Source: Nostoc sp. 106C (GTDB lineage Bacteria; Cyanobacteriota; Cyanobacteriia; Cyanobacteriales; Nostocaceae). Taken from it: 64,000 bases of DNA. Both the position numbers and the translations under genes were made by a program. The stretch is taken from contig NZ_MTAW01000238.1 of NCBI RefSeq assembly GCF_002154725.1, positions 1-64,000 of the forward strand, given 5' to 3'. The notes beneath the pieces are model-generated. The model was not told where the DNA came from. It searched no databases and saw only the letters and a program-made list of their open reading frames with translations. This document shows, in pieces, positions 19,482-28,470 of this stretch; positions within the stretch are counted from its first letter, which is position 1; every line of letters starts with the position of its first letter.

Positions 19482-19828
19482 AAGTAATCACATTTCCTTT
19501 CTTCAGTAGGCTAATAGAATTAATAGAGGCGATTCTGGTAAACAAGTTTCCTAATTTGAGCAGGGAGGAGGTAAAAGCAATGTTAAGTATGGAATTAATC
19601 AAGGGTACAAAAGTATATGAAGAGTTAAAAGAAGAAGCTAGACAAGAAGTTAAAGAAGAACTTAGAGAAGAAGTCAAACAAGAAGTTAAGCAAGAACTCA
19701 AAGAAGAAGTCAAAACAGAAATGATTGCAAAACTTCTGCAACGTGGAATGAGTGTGCAAGAAGTGGCTGAGATATTAGAGTTAGACGTGGAAGTGATTAG
19801 AAATGTAGCCGGGGAGCAAAAAACGTAG
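19463..19828 (+). pseudogene. C-terminal fragment of an Rpn/DUF2887-type nuclease-family gene
   Basis: The 121-residue frame starts at a TTG and overlaps the TPR gene by 19 nt. It has LIELIEAILVNKFPNLSREEVKAML, split here over about residues 17-41, then a Lys/Glu coiled coil (EARQEVKEELREEVKQ) and a short helix-turn-helix-like tail. This matches the C-terminal half of a cyanobacterial PD-(D/E)XK family (Rpn/transposase_31 or DUF2887) that lies after the nuclease core. The catalytic N-terminal part is missing. It is probably a remnant, although a short helical protein could still be made. Confidence 0.65.
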
Positions 19829-19910
19829 ATGTGAAAGGGTTTCCTTTGGCTTAACTGTTGTGCGATCGCTATTAAAGGTGCGTTAGCCTTCGGCATAACA
19901 CACCCTACTG

Positions 19911-19936
19911 AACACGAATTACGAATTACGAATTAC
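19911..19936. repeat. Heptamer tandem repeat
   Basis: Tandem CGAATTA units lie at the 3' end of the minus-strand nuclease gene. The same heptamer recurs around 59711-59830. Short tandem repeats of this sort are typical of Nostocales. Confidence 0.7.
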
Positions 19937-20505
19937 AGCTTACTTAAAGTCCGATACTCCCAAGGATTAACAAACTTAGCATCACCCCAAATTCCGCGCT
20001 TTTGTTGCTGCGCTTCAGCTTCGGCTTGTTGTACTAAGTCTTTACTAGGACATTTATTTAAATAAGGACGATACACTTTTGCAAGTCCTTCTCGAAGTAA
20101 AACTTGTTGCACAAATGTGCCATCTTTTAAGCGAACTTCAGCAACTTTTCTGCCATAGCGATCGCTATCAGTAATATTCAAAGTTACGCGATCGCCTGCT
20201 TGTTTGACTAACTCCTGCACCCGTTCTTGCGCTTTCGCACCCCAAGTAAATTGATTGCGATCGCTGGCGCGTTTACTTTGCCTTTCTTTATTGGTATGTG
20301 GGACTTCTGGTGCATCCATGCAGGCAAAGCGGACGCTGAATTTATCGCCTTTGGAGTCTTTCACTGCTAAGGTATCGCCATCACTGACTCGCTCAACCAC
20401 ATCTCCAGAAGGAGCAAAAAAGGGCAGGCGATCGCATCCCATCAAACCCAAAATAATGATTCCTGCACACAGCCAAATCAGTGCTTGTTTATTTAAATTC
20501 CGCAT
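19933..20505 (-). CDS. Staphylococcal-nuclease-like lipoprotein
   Basis: A 190-residue secreted nuclease of the SNase/thermonuclease fold. The N-terminus is a lipoprotein signal with a hydrophobic run and IILGLMGC, so Cys is probably lipidated. The SNase domain starts at VERVSDGDTLAV. Catalytic residues are seen in VRFACMDAPE (Arg and Glu) and DRYGRKVAEV (second Arg). The final QKRGIWG...NPWEYR is typical of bacterial members. It would cut DNA or RNA outside the cytoplasm with calcium. It is divergent from the ferritin-like gene at 20621, and its 3' end touches a heptamer repeat. Confidence 0.92.
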   Translation of the reverse strand: MRNLNKQALIWLCAGIIILGLMGCDRLPFFAPSGDVVERVSDGDTLAVKDSKGDKFSVRFACMDAPEVPHTNKERQSKRASDRNQFTWGAKAQERVQELVKQAGDRVTLNITDSDRYGRKVAEVRLKDGTFVQQVLLREGLAKVYRPYLNKCPSKDLVQQAEAEAQQQKRGIWGDAKFVNPWEYRTLSKL

Positions 20506-20620
20506 TCCTATGCACCAAATTACCTCTGGAGGATGATACTAGCAAAACGCCAGGGCTATCCTTGGTTTTGCAAGATTAGTATAAGAAATGTAATCTCCCA
20601 TTAATCAGCGGGAATCTCCG

Positions 20621-21367
20621 ATGAACTTCTTGACTTACCTCATGCACCTAGCTGGTTCGGGTGCTAGTGCTTATTACTCCGCCGTCCAGATCCGCGATTC
20701 CAAAACTCGTCCCGACATTCTTGCCAGATTTCAATTAGCTGAATCTGGTTCCGTTCCGTTTCTCTCTGCACTAAGCGATCGCGCCGCTGCTGAAGGCGAT
20801 ACATGGCTAGCAGAAAAATTAGCAAAACACGCAGCAGACGAAACAAGACACGGTAAGATTTTTGCCCAGGCTTTAAAACAGCTAAATAAACAAGTTATAG
20901 ATTTTAAGAGTCAACCGCCAAGCACATCCGAACGCAAATCACCACAACAACGCAGTCCCTTCTTTGCGACATTCTTTGAAGGCTACACTCCAGAACAGCT
21001 AAAACCTGCTGTGATTGACTGGGATGTATTTATGGCTAGCACTTACATTCTAGAATTAGATGCCAGCAAAGACTTTGCACGCATGGCGAATGTCCTACCT
21101 GATACAGATCCCAAGACACGCAACCTAAAAATTGGTATGTTGAGCATTGCTCAAGATGAAACCGGTCATGCAGCTTACCTCTACGAAGCAATGACACGCA
21201 GAATGTCTGCTAACCAAGTGCAGAAATTAGTAGATGAGTGGCGCACCCGCAAAGTAAACGCCTTATTAGCAATGGTAGGTGGTATTCTCCAACGCAACAG
21301 CGAAACTCGTTCTTTAGTCCAAGATGGTGCGCCATCAGAAACCGATTCTGAGTTGATAGTTGCTTAA
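20621..21367 (+). CDS. Ferritin-like diiron-domain protein
   Basis: A 248-residue four-helix-bundle protein. Diiron ligands are spaced as in the ferritin/rubrerythrin/MiaE group: E41 (AESGSVPFL), E74 and H77 (DETRHGKIF), E145 (ILELDASKD), E180 and H183 (QDETGHAAYL). No signal peptide or membrane helix is evident. The substrate is unknown; such proteins include oxygenases and iron or peroxide-handling enzymes. The gene stands alone, with a terminator-like hairpin about 130 bp downstream. Confidence 0.85.
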   Translation: MNFLTYLMHLAGSGASAYYSAVQIRDSKTRPDILARFQLAESGSVPFLSALSDRAAAEGDTWLAEKLAKHAADETRHGKIFAQALKQLNKQVIDFKSQPPSTSERKSPQQRSPFFATFFEGYTPEQLKPAVIDWDVFMASTYILELDASKDFARMANVLPDTDPKTRNLKIGMLSIAQDETGHAAYLYEAMTRRMSANQVQKLVDEWRTRKVNALLAMVGGILQRNSETRSLVQDGAPSETDSELIVA

Positions 21368-21494
21368 AACTTTTCTTTTAAAAAACAGGCAGATGGCAGA
21401 ATTTAACAGAGGAAGAAGTTTTTTCCAAGATAATTTCTTGCCATTTTGTCTTCTTTACTGTCCTTCCAGCCTCTTTAGTTAGATTTATCTTTGT

Positions 21495-21528
21495 GACAAA
21501 AGTCATGGCTTTATTCGTGACTTTTGTC
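21495..21528 (+). terminator. Hairpin after the ferritin-like gene
   Basis: A perfect 11-bp stem, GACAAAAGTCA (21495-21505) and TGACTTTTGTC (21518-21528), is followed by a T-rich run after about 10 bases. It is probably a terminator. The rest of 21368-21819 shows no gene. Confidence 0.5.
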
Positions 21529-21751
21529 TGAATTAATTTTTTGCTAAAAGCGCTTTAATATAACTTGCATCTACCATTTGAAATTGAAGCTGTTACTAAC
21601 TTATAAGAGTCATAAACCAATAGTAACTGTCAATTGGCTAGGTCAATTTTAAAGGTGCTATCTGCTTAATTTCCTTCGCGACAATAGCTTACAAAATTAC
21701 AGCTATAGATAAGTCAACCAGCAATTACTTTTACCGTTCCTTATGCTCTTA

Positions 21752-21780
21752 GAAGCTACTTGATAGTGGCTTCTTTTTCT
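21752..21780 (+). terminator. Terminator-like hairpin in the leader before the Arg-rich gene
   Basis: GAAGCTACT (21752-21760) and AGTGGCTTC (21765-21773) form a 9-bp stem with a TGAT loop followed by TTTTTCTT. It lies 40 bp before the ATG at 21820, so it is either an attenuator of that gene or the end of a short upstream RNA. Confidence 0.55.
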
Positions 21781-21819
21781 TCCATTTCTAACAATATATT
21801 TCATCAACGGATTGTCTTT

Positions 21820-22134
21820 ATGAAAAGAATTCTGTCAACTTGTTTATTAGGTGTTGTGCTAGCTTCTAGTGCTTTAGCACAACCAGCCTCTGCTCAAATC
21901 CAAGTAATTCTTGGCGGAAATCAGCGACATGATTGGCGTGAACAACAATTAGAACGCGATCGCCAATATAGATTACAACTTGAGCGCGATCGCCAACATC
22001 GCTTGGAACTGGAACGCCAACGCCAACGTAGATTGGAACTGGAACGCGATCGCCAACGTAGGCTAGAAATTGAGCGTCAACGCCAACGACAAAATCGCTT
22101 GGAGGAACGACGCAACTATCGCGATCGCTATTAA
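21820..22134 (+). CDS. Secreted Arg-rich repeat protein
   Basis: The ATG at 21820 starts a clean signal peptide (MKRILSTCLLGVVLASSALA, ending PASAQ), so the 60-nt upstream extension is unlikely. The mature part is a charged repeat of ten residues (LERDRQ-Y/H-RL) repeated about six times, predicted to be helical or disordered and very basic. Many copies of E-R-D-R-Q are encoded by a HIP1 octamer (GCGATCGC) in the same frame. No domain is recognised. A role in the periplasm or envelope is inferred from the signal peptide only. Confidence 0.75.
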   Translation: MKRILSTCLLGVVLASSALAQPASAQIQVILGGNQRHDWREQQLERDRQYRLQLERDRQHRLELERQRQRRLELERDRQRRLEIERQRQRQNRLEERRNYRDRY

Positions 22135-22165
22135 TAAATGTTGAGTAACATTTAAAACTTACAAA

Positions 22166-22191
22166 GGGGAGGTTACAAGCCTCTCCTTTTT
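22166..22191 (+). terminator. Terminator of the Arg-rich gene
   Basis: GGGGAGG (22166-22172) pairs with CCTCTCC (22180-22186), followed by TTTTT. Confidence 0.75.
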
Positions 22192-22283
22192 GCGTTATTC
22201 AGGGGCGTAAAAGTATTGCGATCGCAACTATCAAATACTTAATATAGGGTTAATTTCTGCTGCTGACGATTCTACCTATAAGT

Positions 22284-22445
22284 CAATACAGTTCAGTTAA
22301 GAAAATTCATTGACAACAAAGCTCACAAATAATTACTAAACAAAAAACCGAACAATTATTTTGGAGGGGGCTTGGGGGATTCTCCCCCAAATCTTGGTTT
22401 TGTCCGACAGATGAGAACTCTTATCACCTTAACTGAACCGTATTG
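22284..22445. mobile_element. 162-bp MITE with 18-bp TIRs and a 10-bp target duplication
   Basis: The left end CAATACAGTTCAGTTAAG (22284-22301) and right end CTTAACTGAACCGTATTG (22428-22445) are inverted repeats with one mismatch. They are bracketed by the direct repeat ACCTATAAGT (22274-22283 and 22446-22455). If the ends are extended by one or more bases, the duplication becomes shorter (8-9 bp). No coding sequence lies inside. A G-rich stretch with an internal hairpin lies around 22362-22390. The transposase family is not identified. Confidence 0.85.
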
Positions 22446-22531
22446 ACCTATAAGTTTGTGTATTTTCCCTGACGGCAAAAGAAGAATGCGAAGTTAAACT
22501 TTTGGTAAATATTTATTATTAAATATATAAA

Positions 22532-22963
22532 ATGGAACTACCGATTCTCTTAATTCTTTGTACTGGTAATTCCTGTCGCAGCCAAATGGCAGAAGGGTTT
22601 TTGAGGGAATTAGCTGATGATTTATTCACAAGCCAAAGTGCAGGAATGAACCCAGCCAAAGAAGTGCATCCTTTAGCTATTAAGGTGATGCAAGAGATAG
22701 GAATAGACATCTCTACAAACTCTTGTAAGCATATCAACCAATTTCTTGACCAGAAAATTGATACGGTAATTACTGTGTGCGATCATGCAGACCAAAGTTG
22801 CCCGACATTACCATCATCGATTAAACGTCATCACTTTAGTTTTCCCGATCCTGCTGAAGCCATAGGAACTGAAACAGAAAAGCTGCAAGTATTTCGACAG
22901 GTTCGTGATGATATTAGTAAGCTGCTTTTAGCATATGTAGCAGGGAGACGTGATGCTCTCTAA
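22532..22963 (+). CDS. arsC: Arsenate reductase, low-molecular-weight phosphatase fold
   Basis: A 143-residue cytoplasmic enzyme reducing arsenate to arsenite. The P-loop is CTGNSCRSQMAEG (Cys-x5-Arg, about 10-22), the same fold as low-molecular-weight tyrosine phosphatases. Further Cys residues in NSCKHIN and VCDHADQSCP fit the multi-cysteine relay of this class, and FPDPAEAIG supplies the general-acid Asp. A histidine kinase follows after 17 nt, so they are probably co-transcribed. No ars repressor or efflux pump is seen in the window. Confidence 0.9.
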   Translation: MELPILLILCTGNSCRSQMAEGFLRELADDLFTSQSAGMNPAKEVHPLAIKVMQEIGIDISTNSCKHINQFLDQKIDTVITVCDHADQSCPTLPSSIKRHHFSFPDPAEAIGTETEKLQVFRQVRDDISKLLLAYVAGRRDAL

Positions 22964-22980
22964 TTCTTGTCACAGGAGTT

Positions 22981-24807
22981 ATGAGCATGGTAGTTAATTC
23001 ACTTAGTTTACCCTTAACTATGTTTACTGCCTTGGCAAATCGCGCGGATTTATTGATGGCATTGACGGATAGATCTGGACGTATTCAATGGGTAAATGGA
23101 GCATTAGCTAAACGTGCAGGTATCACCGCCGAACTGTTAATTGGAAAAAAGTTTTTTTATGTACTTACTTCTAATGCTCAAATCAATATTCAACAAGCTT
23201 ATATCCGTGAACAACTATTGAAAGGAGAAAGCTTTAAATTTGAGCTTTTTTATTTATCACAGCAGCAGAAAGAGCATTGCTTATTAGTAGATGGGCAGCC
23301 TATCCATAATGCAGAAGGCATAACTAGCCAATACGCTATTATGGCTAATGATATTACTTTACGTAAGCTTGCAGAAAAAGATTTAGAGCAAACTCGGCAG
23401 CGGTTGAAGCGCCTGGTAGAGAGTGTCAAGTTAGTGCCTTGGGAAGCGGATGCTATTACTCACCAGTTTACTTATGTAGGACCACAGGCAATAGATTTAT
23501 TTGGTTATGAGTTAGAAGAATGGTATGAACCTGAATTCTGGTATTCACACATTCATCCAGAAGATTTGCTTCAAGTTCTTAAGTATCACCAAGTCACATC
23601 AACAGAACAAGATGATTACATAGTCGAGTATCGGTTATTGACTGCTGATGGCAAGTGGGTTTGGGTAAAAGATATTGTGAATGTTGTGCGTACTCAAAAA
23701 GAGATAACACAATTACTTGGTTTTATTATTGATATTAGCGATGCCTATCGGCAAGCTGCGCAACGCAAACAAATAGAACTCTCTTTGCAAGAAGCTTTAA
23801 GTAAATTAGAACAAGCAAATCAGGATTTGGAAACGCGGGTACATCAACGTACTATTGCTTTAAGTAAAGAAAAAGAAAAACTAGAAAAAACTTTACAGCA
23901 ATTGCAGCAAGCCCAAAGCCAACTAATTCAGAGCGAAAAAATGTCCAGCTTAGGACAACTTGTGGCTGGTGTTGCCCATGAAATTAATAATCCGGTTAAC
24001 TTCATCTATGGCAATCTCAACCCTGCAACTGAATATGTTGAAGATTTACTTTATTTGTTGCAATGCTATCAGCAACATTACCCCAACCCCACCTCGACAC
24101 TACAAGCAGAAATTGAAGAGATAGATCTCGATTTCATCATTGATGATCTACCTCGGCTGCTATCTTCTATGAAGGTTGGAGCTAACCGCATTCGGGAAAT
24201 TGTTCTATCTCTTCGCACTTTCTCTCGCCTAGATGAAGCTGAAGTCAAAGAGGTGAATATTCACGATGGTATAGACAGTACTTTGATGATTCTGCAAAAC
24301 CGCCTCAAACCTAAAACTGGGTATGCGCAGATTCAAGTCATTCAAAAATACGGACAGCTACCCTTAGTAGAGTGCTATGCAGGACAACTTAACCAAGTGT
24401 TTATGAACATTCTTGTCAATGCTATAGACGCTTTAGAAGAACATGATCAAAAGCGATCGCCACAGGAAATAATAGAAAATCCTAGCCAGATCACCATCTG
24501 TACTGAATTTAGAGAGGGAGAGAAAGAAATTCAGAGTGGAGAGGAATCCTACACACCTAACTCTGCATCTTCTATTGTGATTCGGATTATAGACAATGGC
24601 CCTGGTATTACCGAAGCAGTCTGCAATCGTTTATTTGATCCATTTTTTACTACCAAAAGTATTGGTAAAGGCACAGGATTAGGCCTGTCTATTAGTTACC
24701 AAATTATTGTTGAAAGACATCAAGGGCAACTAGAATGTTACTCCACTCCCGGCCATACAGAATTTGCGATTATGATTCCGCAACAGCAGATAAAAACGAA
24801 AGTTTAG
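22981..24807 (+). CDS. PAS sensor histidine kinase next to arsC
   Basis: A 608-residue soluble kinase. PAS-1 is about 20-135 and PAS-2 (fold type 3, VPWEADAITHQFTYVG to LLGFIIDISD) about 140-260. A coiled coil (260-320) leads to the phospho-acceptor helix MSSLGQLVAGVAHEINNPVN with His near 332. The ATPase part has FMNILVNAIDAL, IDNGPGI and GKGTGLGLSISYQI. A Glu/Ser-rich insert lies between the N box and G1 box. ACAGGAGTT gives a good ribosome-binding site for the ATG at 22981. No regulator gene adjoins it. Link to arsenate is by position only. Confidence 0.93.
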   Translation: MSMVVNSLSLPLTMFTALANRADLLMALTDRSGRIQWVNGALAKRAGITAELLIGKKFFYVLTSNAQINIQQAYIREQLLKGESFKFELFYLSQQQKEHCLLVDGQPIHNAEGITSQYAIMANDITLRKLAEKDLEQTRQRLKRLVESVKLVPWEADAITHQFTYVGPQAIDLFGYELEEWYEPEFWYSHIHPEDLLQVLKYHQVTSTEQDDYIVEYRLLTADGKWVWVKDIVNVVRTQKEITQLLGFIIDISDAYRQAAQRKQIELSLQEALSKLEQANQDLETRVHQRTIALSKEKEKLEKTLQQLQQAQSQLIQSEKMSSLGQLVAGVAHEINNPVNFIYGNLNPATEYVEDLLYLLQCYQQHYPNPTSTLQAEIEEIDLDFIIDDLPRLLSSMKVGANRIREIVLSLRTFSRLDEAEVKEVNIHDGIDSTLMILQNRLKPKTGYAQIQVIQKYGQLPLVECYAGQLNQVFMNILVNAIDALEEHDQKRSPQEIIENPSQITICTEFREGEKEIQSGEESYTPNSASSIVIRIIDNGPGITEAVCNRLFDPFFTTKSIGKGTGLGLSISYQIIVERHQGQLECYSTPGHTEFAIMIPQQQIKTKV

Positions 24808-24812
24808 CCAGT

Positions 24813-27485
24813 TTATTCAACTACCTCATTCACGGGGAATCTATCAATTAGCTGCATAGCACGATAAGCATTGCGTTGCAGTGAGTCCGGTAAATTAGGC
24901 ACGTGGGGGATTTGGGATAATAAATCTAAAGTCCGACGTAATATTCTCACTACATCGCCTTCATCTAGGGTGGTATTTTCACATAGTTCTGTCCACTCTA
25001 TTCCTAGCGCCCATTTTTCAACTAGAGCAATTAACTCAAATTCTAACCATATAGGCAGCGCCACATTATACCGCCGTTGCATTTGGAACATCTGGCGGCG
25101 AATTCCCCGCAATTTTGCCAAAGCATCTACAACTTGATTGCTCAAATCGAAGCGCACCTTGCTATCTGGACGCGGAGTTTCTGTCACTAAAGCTGCAATT
25201 GCTGCTGCTAAGTGGTGCGGATCTAAATTATTCAATTCACCACTGGCGAGTACCAAACCTAACCACAATTCATTTTCTCCGCGGATGGCTGCGGCAACTT
25301 GTCCTAATGCTGTTGGTACTAAATTATCTAAGCAGCCAAAGTGCTGTAAAATTTCAATTAAATTGAGAAACTCTTCCCAATGATGTTGGGATTGTTGCTC
25401 TACGTGTTCTTGCAACAGTTGGAGTTCGGCTTCTAATTCAACGTAACGTGCCTTACGTTTGAAAATAGCTGCGGCATTGCCCGATTTATGAATCGGATGA
25501 GCTTCTAATTGCTCTTGGACAGCAGTCATCCGACTGAGCTGTTCTGCTACTTCCGGAGCCATGTATAGAGACTCCCCTGATTCGGGAATCTGTTGGGCAA
25601 CGGTTGCTGTTTGTTCGTCACCACGACGGATTTGTCCTGGTTTAAAAATCAAATCGGGTGGCGGTACGATCTCAGGCGGTACATCAATACGTGGTAGTTC
25701 TGCATACAAATCGACTATATCTTCAATTGTTGCTACATACCAGCGGTTATCCCGTCCCAAGCATACTAAGTAAGGTGTTTGCTCAGAATCAGAACTTTTT
25801 CCGATTAACACGGCTGGTACTGGTGAAGGAACTGTGATGTTTTTGCCCTTGAGACTCAACAGTGTCCCAGATACAGCAAAGCCCAACATCATTCCCAATT
25901 GCTCTTTTCGGTCTTCCTGTGCTTGTTGTTGCAGAGTCTTCAATATTTGGCGTTCTACTTTCAGGCGTTGTCGCAGTTTCTCATAAATAGCAATTTCATT
26001 TTCATCAACTGCGGCGATTTGCTCCTGAAGTTGCTCTAGTTGGGCTTGCAGTTCGGCAATCTCATCGTAATTTGGTCGTAAATGCAAGGTCGCCATATAC
26101 TGCCCAAAACTACGTTCTATTAGCTCTCTAGTTTGCTCCAAGGTGTGAGTTTGCAGCAGGTTCAGTACCATTCCGTAACTGGGGGTAAACTGGCTAACTA
26201 AAGGATCTGGTTTGGATGTTGCTAAATATGCAGCTTCTTTGGAGCCTTCAAAGGGAGTTTGTACTGTGACCACATGACCTTGTAGATCCATGCCTCGACG
26301 GCCAGCCCGTCCTGCCATTTGCAGGAATTCGGAAGCGTTCAACAGGCGGTGTCCGGTGTCGGTGCGCTTGGAAAGGGTAGATATGACAGTTGTACGGGCA
26401 GGCATATTAATTCCTGCTGCCAGTGTTTCGGTGGCAAAGACTACCTTAATTAGCCCCTGCTGAAATAGTTCTTCTACTAACACTTTCCATGCAGGTAAAA
26501 TCCCGGCATGGTGAGCAGCAATTCCTCGATAAAGGGGGGCAATTTGTCCAGAACGTCCGGCCTCTGGATTGCGGGTTAAAAAGTCATCAATTTGGCGGCG
26601 CAACACCTGGGATTCATCATTATTTACCAGCCACAAATCACCCACCTCTGCTACCGCTTTATCACATCCGCGGCGGCTAAAGATAAAGTAAATCGCTGGT
26701 AGCATATCCCTTTGCTGTAGCTGGCTCAAAGTATAAATGATACCAGGAGCTTCTGGTCTACCACCTCTGCCTTTGTCTCCTGGTCTTCTTTTTCCCCGAT
26801 TAGCAAGGCGAGGATTAATTTTAGTTTTGTTGTCGTTGAGTAGGGGAAACAGCCCTTTAGGATTGCAAAAGTGAAATTCTAGAGGTACAGGGCGAAAATC
26901 GGAGTAAATTAGGTCAGTTGGCCCGTGAACACGATTTAGCCAATCGGTAAGTTGATCGCTGTTAGCAACTGTTGCCGAAAGCGCTACTAATTGAACTTCA
27001 CGGGGGCAATAAATGATTGATTCTTCCCAAACAGTTCCCCGTTGGCGATCATTCATATAGTGGCACTCATCTAGTACCACAGCTTCTACATCTACCAGAG
27101 AAATGCCGATTTGCCCTATGGGTGTGCCATAAAGCATATTGCGGAAAATTTCTGTCGTCATCACAAGAATTGGTGCTTCTCTGTTAATGGAGGCATCTCC
27201 AGTTAACAGTCCGACGAGATCAAACCCGAATTTCTCGCGAAAGTCACGTAATTTTTGATTCGACAGCGCTTTTAAAGGAGTAGTGTAAAAAACACGTTTC
27301 CCTCGCGCCAGAGCACGATAAATAGCGTATTCGCCTACTAATGTTTTGCCCGAACCTGTGGGCGCACAGACGACTACAGATCGCCCAGCATTGAGGGAGG
27401 CGATCGCGTCTTTTTGGAATTGATCCAAATGAAACGGAAATATTGACCCTAGGTCAAGTTCTGGGGACGATGCGGGATAATTCAC
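24813..27485 (-). CDS. Ski2-like DEAD/DEAH-box RNA helicase
   Basis: An 890-residue superfamily 2 helicase. It shows Walker A APTGSGKTLVGEYAI (about 40-54), motif II DECHYMND, motif III ALSATVAN, motif V AAGINMPART and motif VI QMAGRAGRRGMD, then a long coiled-coil or arch-like middle and a C-terminal DSHCT-type domain (about 700-880) as in Mtr4/Ski2. It probably unwinds RNA during decay or rRNA processing. It converges with the histidine kinase, with only 5 bp between stop codons. Confidence 0.93.
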   Translation of the reverse strand: MNYPASSPELDLGSIFPFHLDQFQKDAIASLNAGRSVVVCAPTGSGKTLVGEYAIYRALARGKRVFYTTPLKALSNQKLRDFREKFGFDLVGLLTGDASINREAPILVMTTEIFRNMLYGTPIGQIGISLVDVEAVVLDECHYMNDRQRGTVWEESIIYCPREVQLVALSATVANSDQLTDWLNRVHGPTDLIYSDFRPVPLEFHFCNPKGLFPLLNDNKTKINPRLANRGKRRPGDKGRGGRPEAPGIIYTLSQLQQRDMLPAIYFIFSRRGCDKAVAEVGDLWLVNNDESQVLRRQIDDFLTRNPEAGRSGQIAPLYRGIAAHHAGILPAWKVLVEELFQQGLIKVVFATETLAAGINMPARTTVISTLSKRTDTGHRLLNASEFLQMAGRAGRRGMDLQGHVVTVQTPFEGSKEAAYLATSKPDPLVSQFTPSYGMVLNLLQTHTLEQTRELIERSFGQYMATLHLRPNYDEIAELQAQLEQLQEQIAAVDENEIAIYEKLRQRLKVERQILKTLQQQAQEDRKEQLGMMLGFAVSGTLLSLKGKNITVPSPVPAVLIGKSSDSEQTPYLVCLGRDNRWYVATIEDIVDLYAELPRIDVPPEIVPPPDLIFKPGQIRRGDEQTATVAQQIPESGESLYMAPEVAEQLSRMTAVQEQLEAHPIHKSGNAAAIFKRKARYVELEAELQLLQEHVEQQSQHHWEEFLNLIEILQHFGCLDNLVPTALGQVAAAIRGENELWLGLVLASGELNNLDPHHLAAAIAALVTETPRPDSKVRFDLSNQVVDALAKLRGIRRQMFQMQRRYNVALPIWLEFELIALVEKWALGIEWTELCENTTLDEGDVVRILRRTLDLLSQIPHVPNLPDSLQRNAYRAMQLIDRFPVNEVVE

Positions 27486-27549
27486 TCAATCACATTTGCA
27501 ACCAGACTGTTTACTATATTAACGGCTATATTGTCAACTTCGTCATTTA

Positions 27550-27625
27550 GTCAATAGTCAAGGGTCAAAGGGTCAAGAGTCAAGGGTTATTTGACTTTGA
27601 ACTTTGGACTTTGGACTTTGGACTA
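27550..27625. repeat. Heptamer-rich tandem repeat
   Basis: Units of the GGGTCAA/GAGTCAA type run into ACTTTGG units; the two halves are complementary enough to fold. The repeat lies between the helicase and proC and touches the 3' end of proC. Confidence 0.75.
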
Positions 27626-28444
27626 TTTACCAAGTTCTTGCGATCGCTCTGTAGCTGCTTTAACTGCTTGAATTAAAGCTGAGCGAAATGCTGCTTTTTC
27701 TAGCTGGGCAATACCAGCAATTGTCGTACCTCCTGGGCTTGTTACACGGTCTTTAAGTTCTGCTGGGTGCATTTTGCTTTCATGCAACAGCGTGGCTGTT
27801 CCTAGGACAGTTTGCAGGGCGAGTTGGTTGGCGATCACTCTAGGTAAACCTGCTGCTACTCCCCCATCGGCGAGTGCTTCTACCATCAGTGCCACGTAAG
27901 CAGGCCCACTCCCAGATAGTCCTGTAACTGCATCCATCAGGGTTTCGGCAACTTCTACAACTTCCCCAACAGCCGAAAAAACTTGCTGTGCTATTTGGTG
28001 GTGTTTGGCATTAGTGTAAGCACCCAAGCAAATTGCCGTAATTCCTGCTCCTACTGTGGCGGGTGTATTAGGCATGGCTCTAATTACTGGTAATTGCGGA
28101 AACGCAGCTTCTAGCTGGCTTAAAGTCACACCTGCCAAAATAGAGATTACTACGGGTGAATGTCCTTTCACTGTAATCTCGATGATCTCTGCCAATTCTT
28201 GGGCGATCGCACTGAACACCTGGGGTTTTACTGCTAACAATACAACTTCCTGACTTTCCGCCAAAATCAGGCGGTTATCTGTAGTCACGCTCACGTCGTA
28301 TTGCTGCTTTAAAAAATTTTGCCGCGAAGGTTGCGGTTCGCTGACTATGACTTCTGATGGGTGATAAATTCCACGCGCAATAAGGCGGGATAACAGCGCT
28401 TCTCCCATTACCCCACCACCGATTAAGCCAAATTTATTAGTCAT
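27623..28444 (-). CDS. proC: Pyrroline-5-carboxylate reductase
   Basis: A 273-residue enzyme for the last step of proline synthesis, NAD(P)H reduction of pyrroline-5-carboxylate. It has an N-terminal Rossmann motif GLIGGGVMGEALL, RAMPNTPATVGAG, and the signature region SGSGPAYVALMVEALADGGV, with GGTTIAGI near the end. It follows sepF on the same strand, as is common in cyanobacteria and Gram-positives (pipX-pipY-sepF-proC). Between sepF and proC lies a 57-bp dispersed repeat. proB, the first enzyme of the pathway, is 20 kb away at 47594. Confidence 0.96.
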   Translation of the reverse strand: MTNKFGLIGGGVMGEALLSRLIARGIYHPSEVIVSEPQPSRQNFLKQQYDVSVTTDNRLILAESQEVVLLAVKPQVFSAIAQELAEIIEITVKGHSPVVISILAGVTLSQLEAAFPQLPVIRAMPNTPATVGAGITAICLGAYTNAKHHQIAQQVFSAVGEVVEVAETLMDAVTGLSGSGPAYVALMVEALADGGVAAGLPRVIANQLALQTVLGTATLLHESKMHPAELKDRVTSPGGTTIAGIAQLEKAAFRSALIQAVKAATERSQELGK

Positions 28445-28470
28445 TAATTAGTCATTAGCCATTAGTCTAG

